Assembly (NCBI RefSeq): GCF_015234215.1
Contig: NZ_JADEKP010000001.1
Coordinates: forward strand, 124,001-188,000
Origin: Clostridium chrysemydis
GTDB lineage: Bacteria > Bacillota > Clostridia > Clostridiales > Clostridiaceae
Direction: 5' to 3'
Length of the DNA: 64,000 nt
In this document: one piece after another, positions 63,721-64,000 of the stretch
Layout: each line of letters opens with the position of its first letter
How positions within the stretch are numbered: the first letter of the stretch is position 1
Program-made: the position numbers and the translations under genes
The notes under the pieces: model-generated
Seen by the model: the letters and a program-made list of their open reading frames with translations, nothing else
Told to the model about the DNA's origin: nothing
Databases searched by the model: none

Positions 63721-63927
63721 ATGTCAAAAATGATGATAAATATTGAAGGAATGAGTTGTATGCACTGCGTAAAAGGTGTAGAAAATGCTTTAGAAAAATT
63801 AAAAGATGTTAAAAGTTATAACGTAGAAATAGGTAAAGCTGAAGTTACAGGAGATGCATCAAAAGAAGAATTAAAAGATGCAATTGAAGATATTGGATTT
63901 GATGTTTTAGATATAACAGAGGAGTAG
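63721..63927 (+). CDS. copZ: Copper chaperone CopZ
   Basis: A 68-residue HMA domain with MSCMHC and an acidic C-terminus. It carries Cu(I) to CopA and CsoR. ATG follows AAAGGAG, 32 bases after copA, within the same operon. Confidence 0.93.
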   Translation: MSKMMINIEGMSCMHCVKGVENALEKLKDVKSYNVEIGKAEVTGDASKEELKDAIEDIGFDVLDITEE

Positions 63928-63929
63928 AA

Positions 63930-63966
63930 AAAAAGATGCTGCATTAGTTGTAGCATCTTTTTTTCT
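63930..63966 (+). terminator. Terminator of the csoR-copA-copZ operon
   Basis: AAAGATGCT (63932-63940) / AGCATCTTT (63952-63960), then T-run. Confidence 0.9.
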
Positions 63967-64000
63967 TTAAAATAACTTTAGAAAAATATTTAGTTTTTAT

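Overview
The window is AT-rich DNA, gene-dense and mostly on the plus strand, with AGGAGG-type ribosome sites, tight rho-independent terminators and a Firmicutes gene set. The organism is most likely a Clostridium sensu stricto. Supporting markers are an alpha/beta-type spore SASP gene, an electron-bifurcating NfnAB pair, an iron-containing alcohol dehydrogenase with a sigma-54 promoter, an EFR1 ferredoxin-flavodoxin fusion, and B. subtilis-like YhaO/YhaN and YhaQ/YhaP pairs. I cannot assign a species from the sequence alone.

Layout. 1-7.8 kb: the end of an Ltp-repeat surface protein, a Cache-GGDEF-EAL c-di-GMP protein, htpG behind a perfect CIRCE operator, and small membrane proteins around a 41-bp duplicated segment. 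7.8-15.2 kb: a three-rhodanese lipoprotein, a GntR/UTRA regulator, an alpha/beta hydrolase, a cellobiose-type PTS EIIC with a GH1 6-phospho-beta-glucosidase, and an intracellular subtilase. 15.2-22 kb: an ABC exporter, the EFR1 protein under a two-palindrome promoter, a membrane metalloprotease, an EndoU lipoprotein followed by a likely immunity gene, and a HAD phosphatase. 22-32 kb is the accessory-looking part: a 31-codon Fst-like toxin candidate, a transposase-derived gene with altered catalytic motifs, a YjeM-type permease, and two paralogous secreted modular proteins separated by about 780 bp of polypurine tandem repeats.

32.4-42.3 kb: a sigma-54 activator (GAF-PAS-AAA-Fis), a CHAP/SH3 cell-wall protein, an alcohol dehydrogenase behind a textbook -24/-12 promoter with three 17-bp palindromic upstream sites, and NfnAB. 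Together these suggest coupled redox and alcohol metabolism. 42.4-50.8 kb: mixed housekeeping and hypothetical genes (C_GCAxxG_C_C protein, EEP hydrolase, LprI lipoprotein, 2H phosphoesterase, membrane Mrr-like nuclease, phosphodiesterase, nitronate monooxygenase), tRNA-Trp and a SASP gene. 51-64 kb: a second transposase-derived gene, YhaO-YhaN, an orphan zinc-type binding lipoprotein, a membrane MutS-like ATPase that may start at ATT, a DEDDh exonuclease, a CBS protein, and a complete csoR-copA-copZ copper operon with its operator.

The strongest candidates for something undescribed are the Fst-like ORF with a ribosome-site-sequestering hairpin, the lipoprotein EndoU/immunity pair, the two intact but catalytically altered IS1595-like genes, and the polypurine repeat tract between the paralogous secreted proteins.
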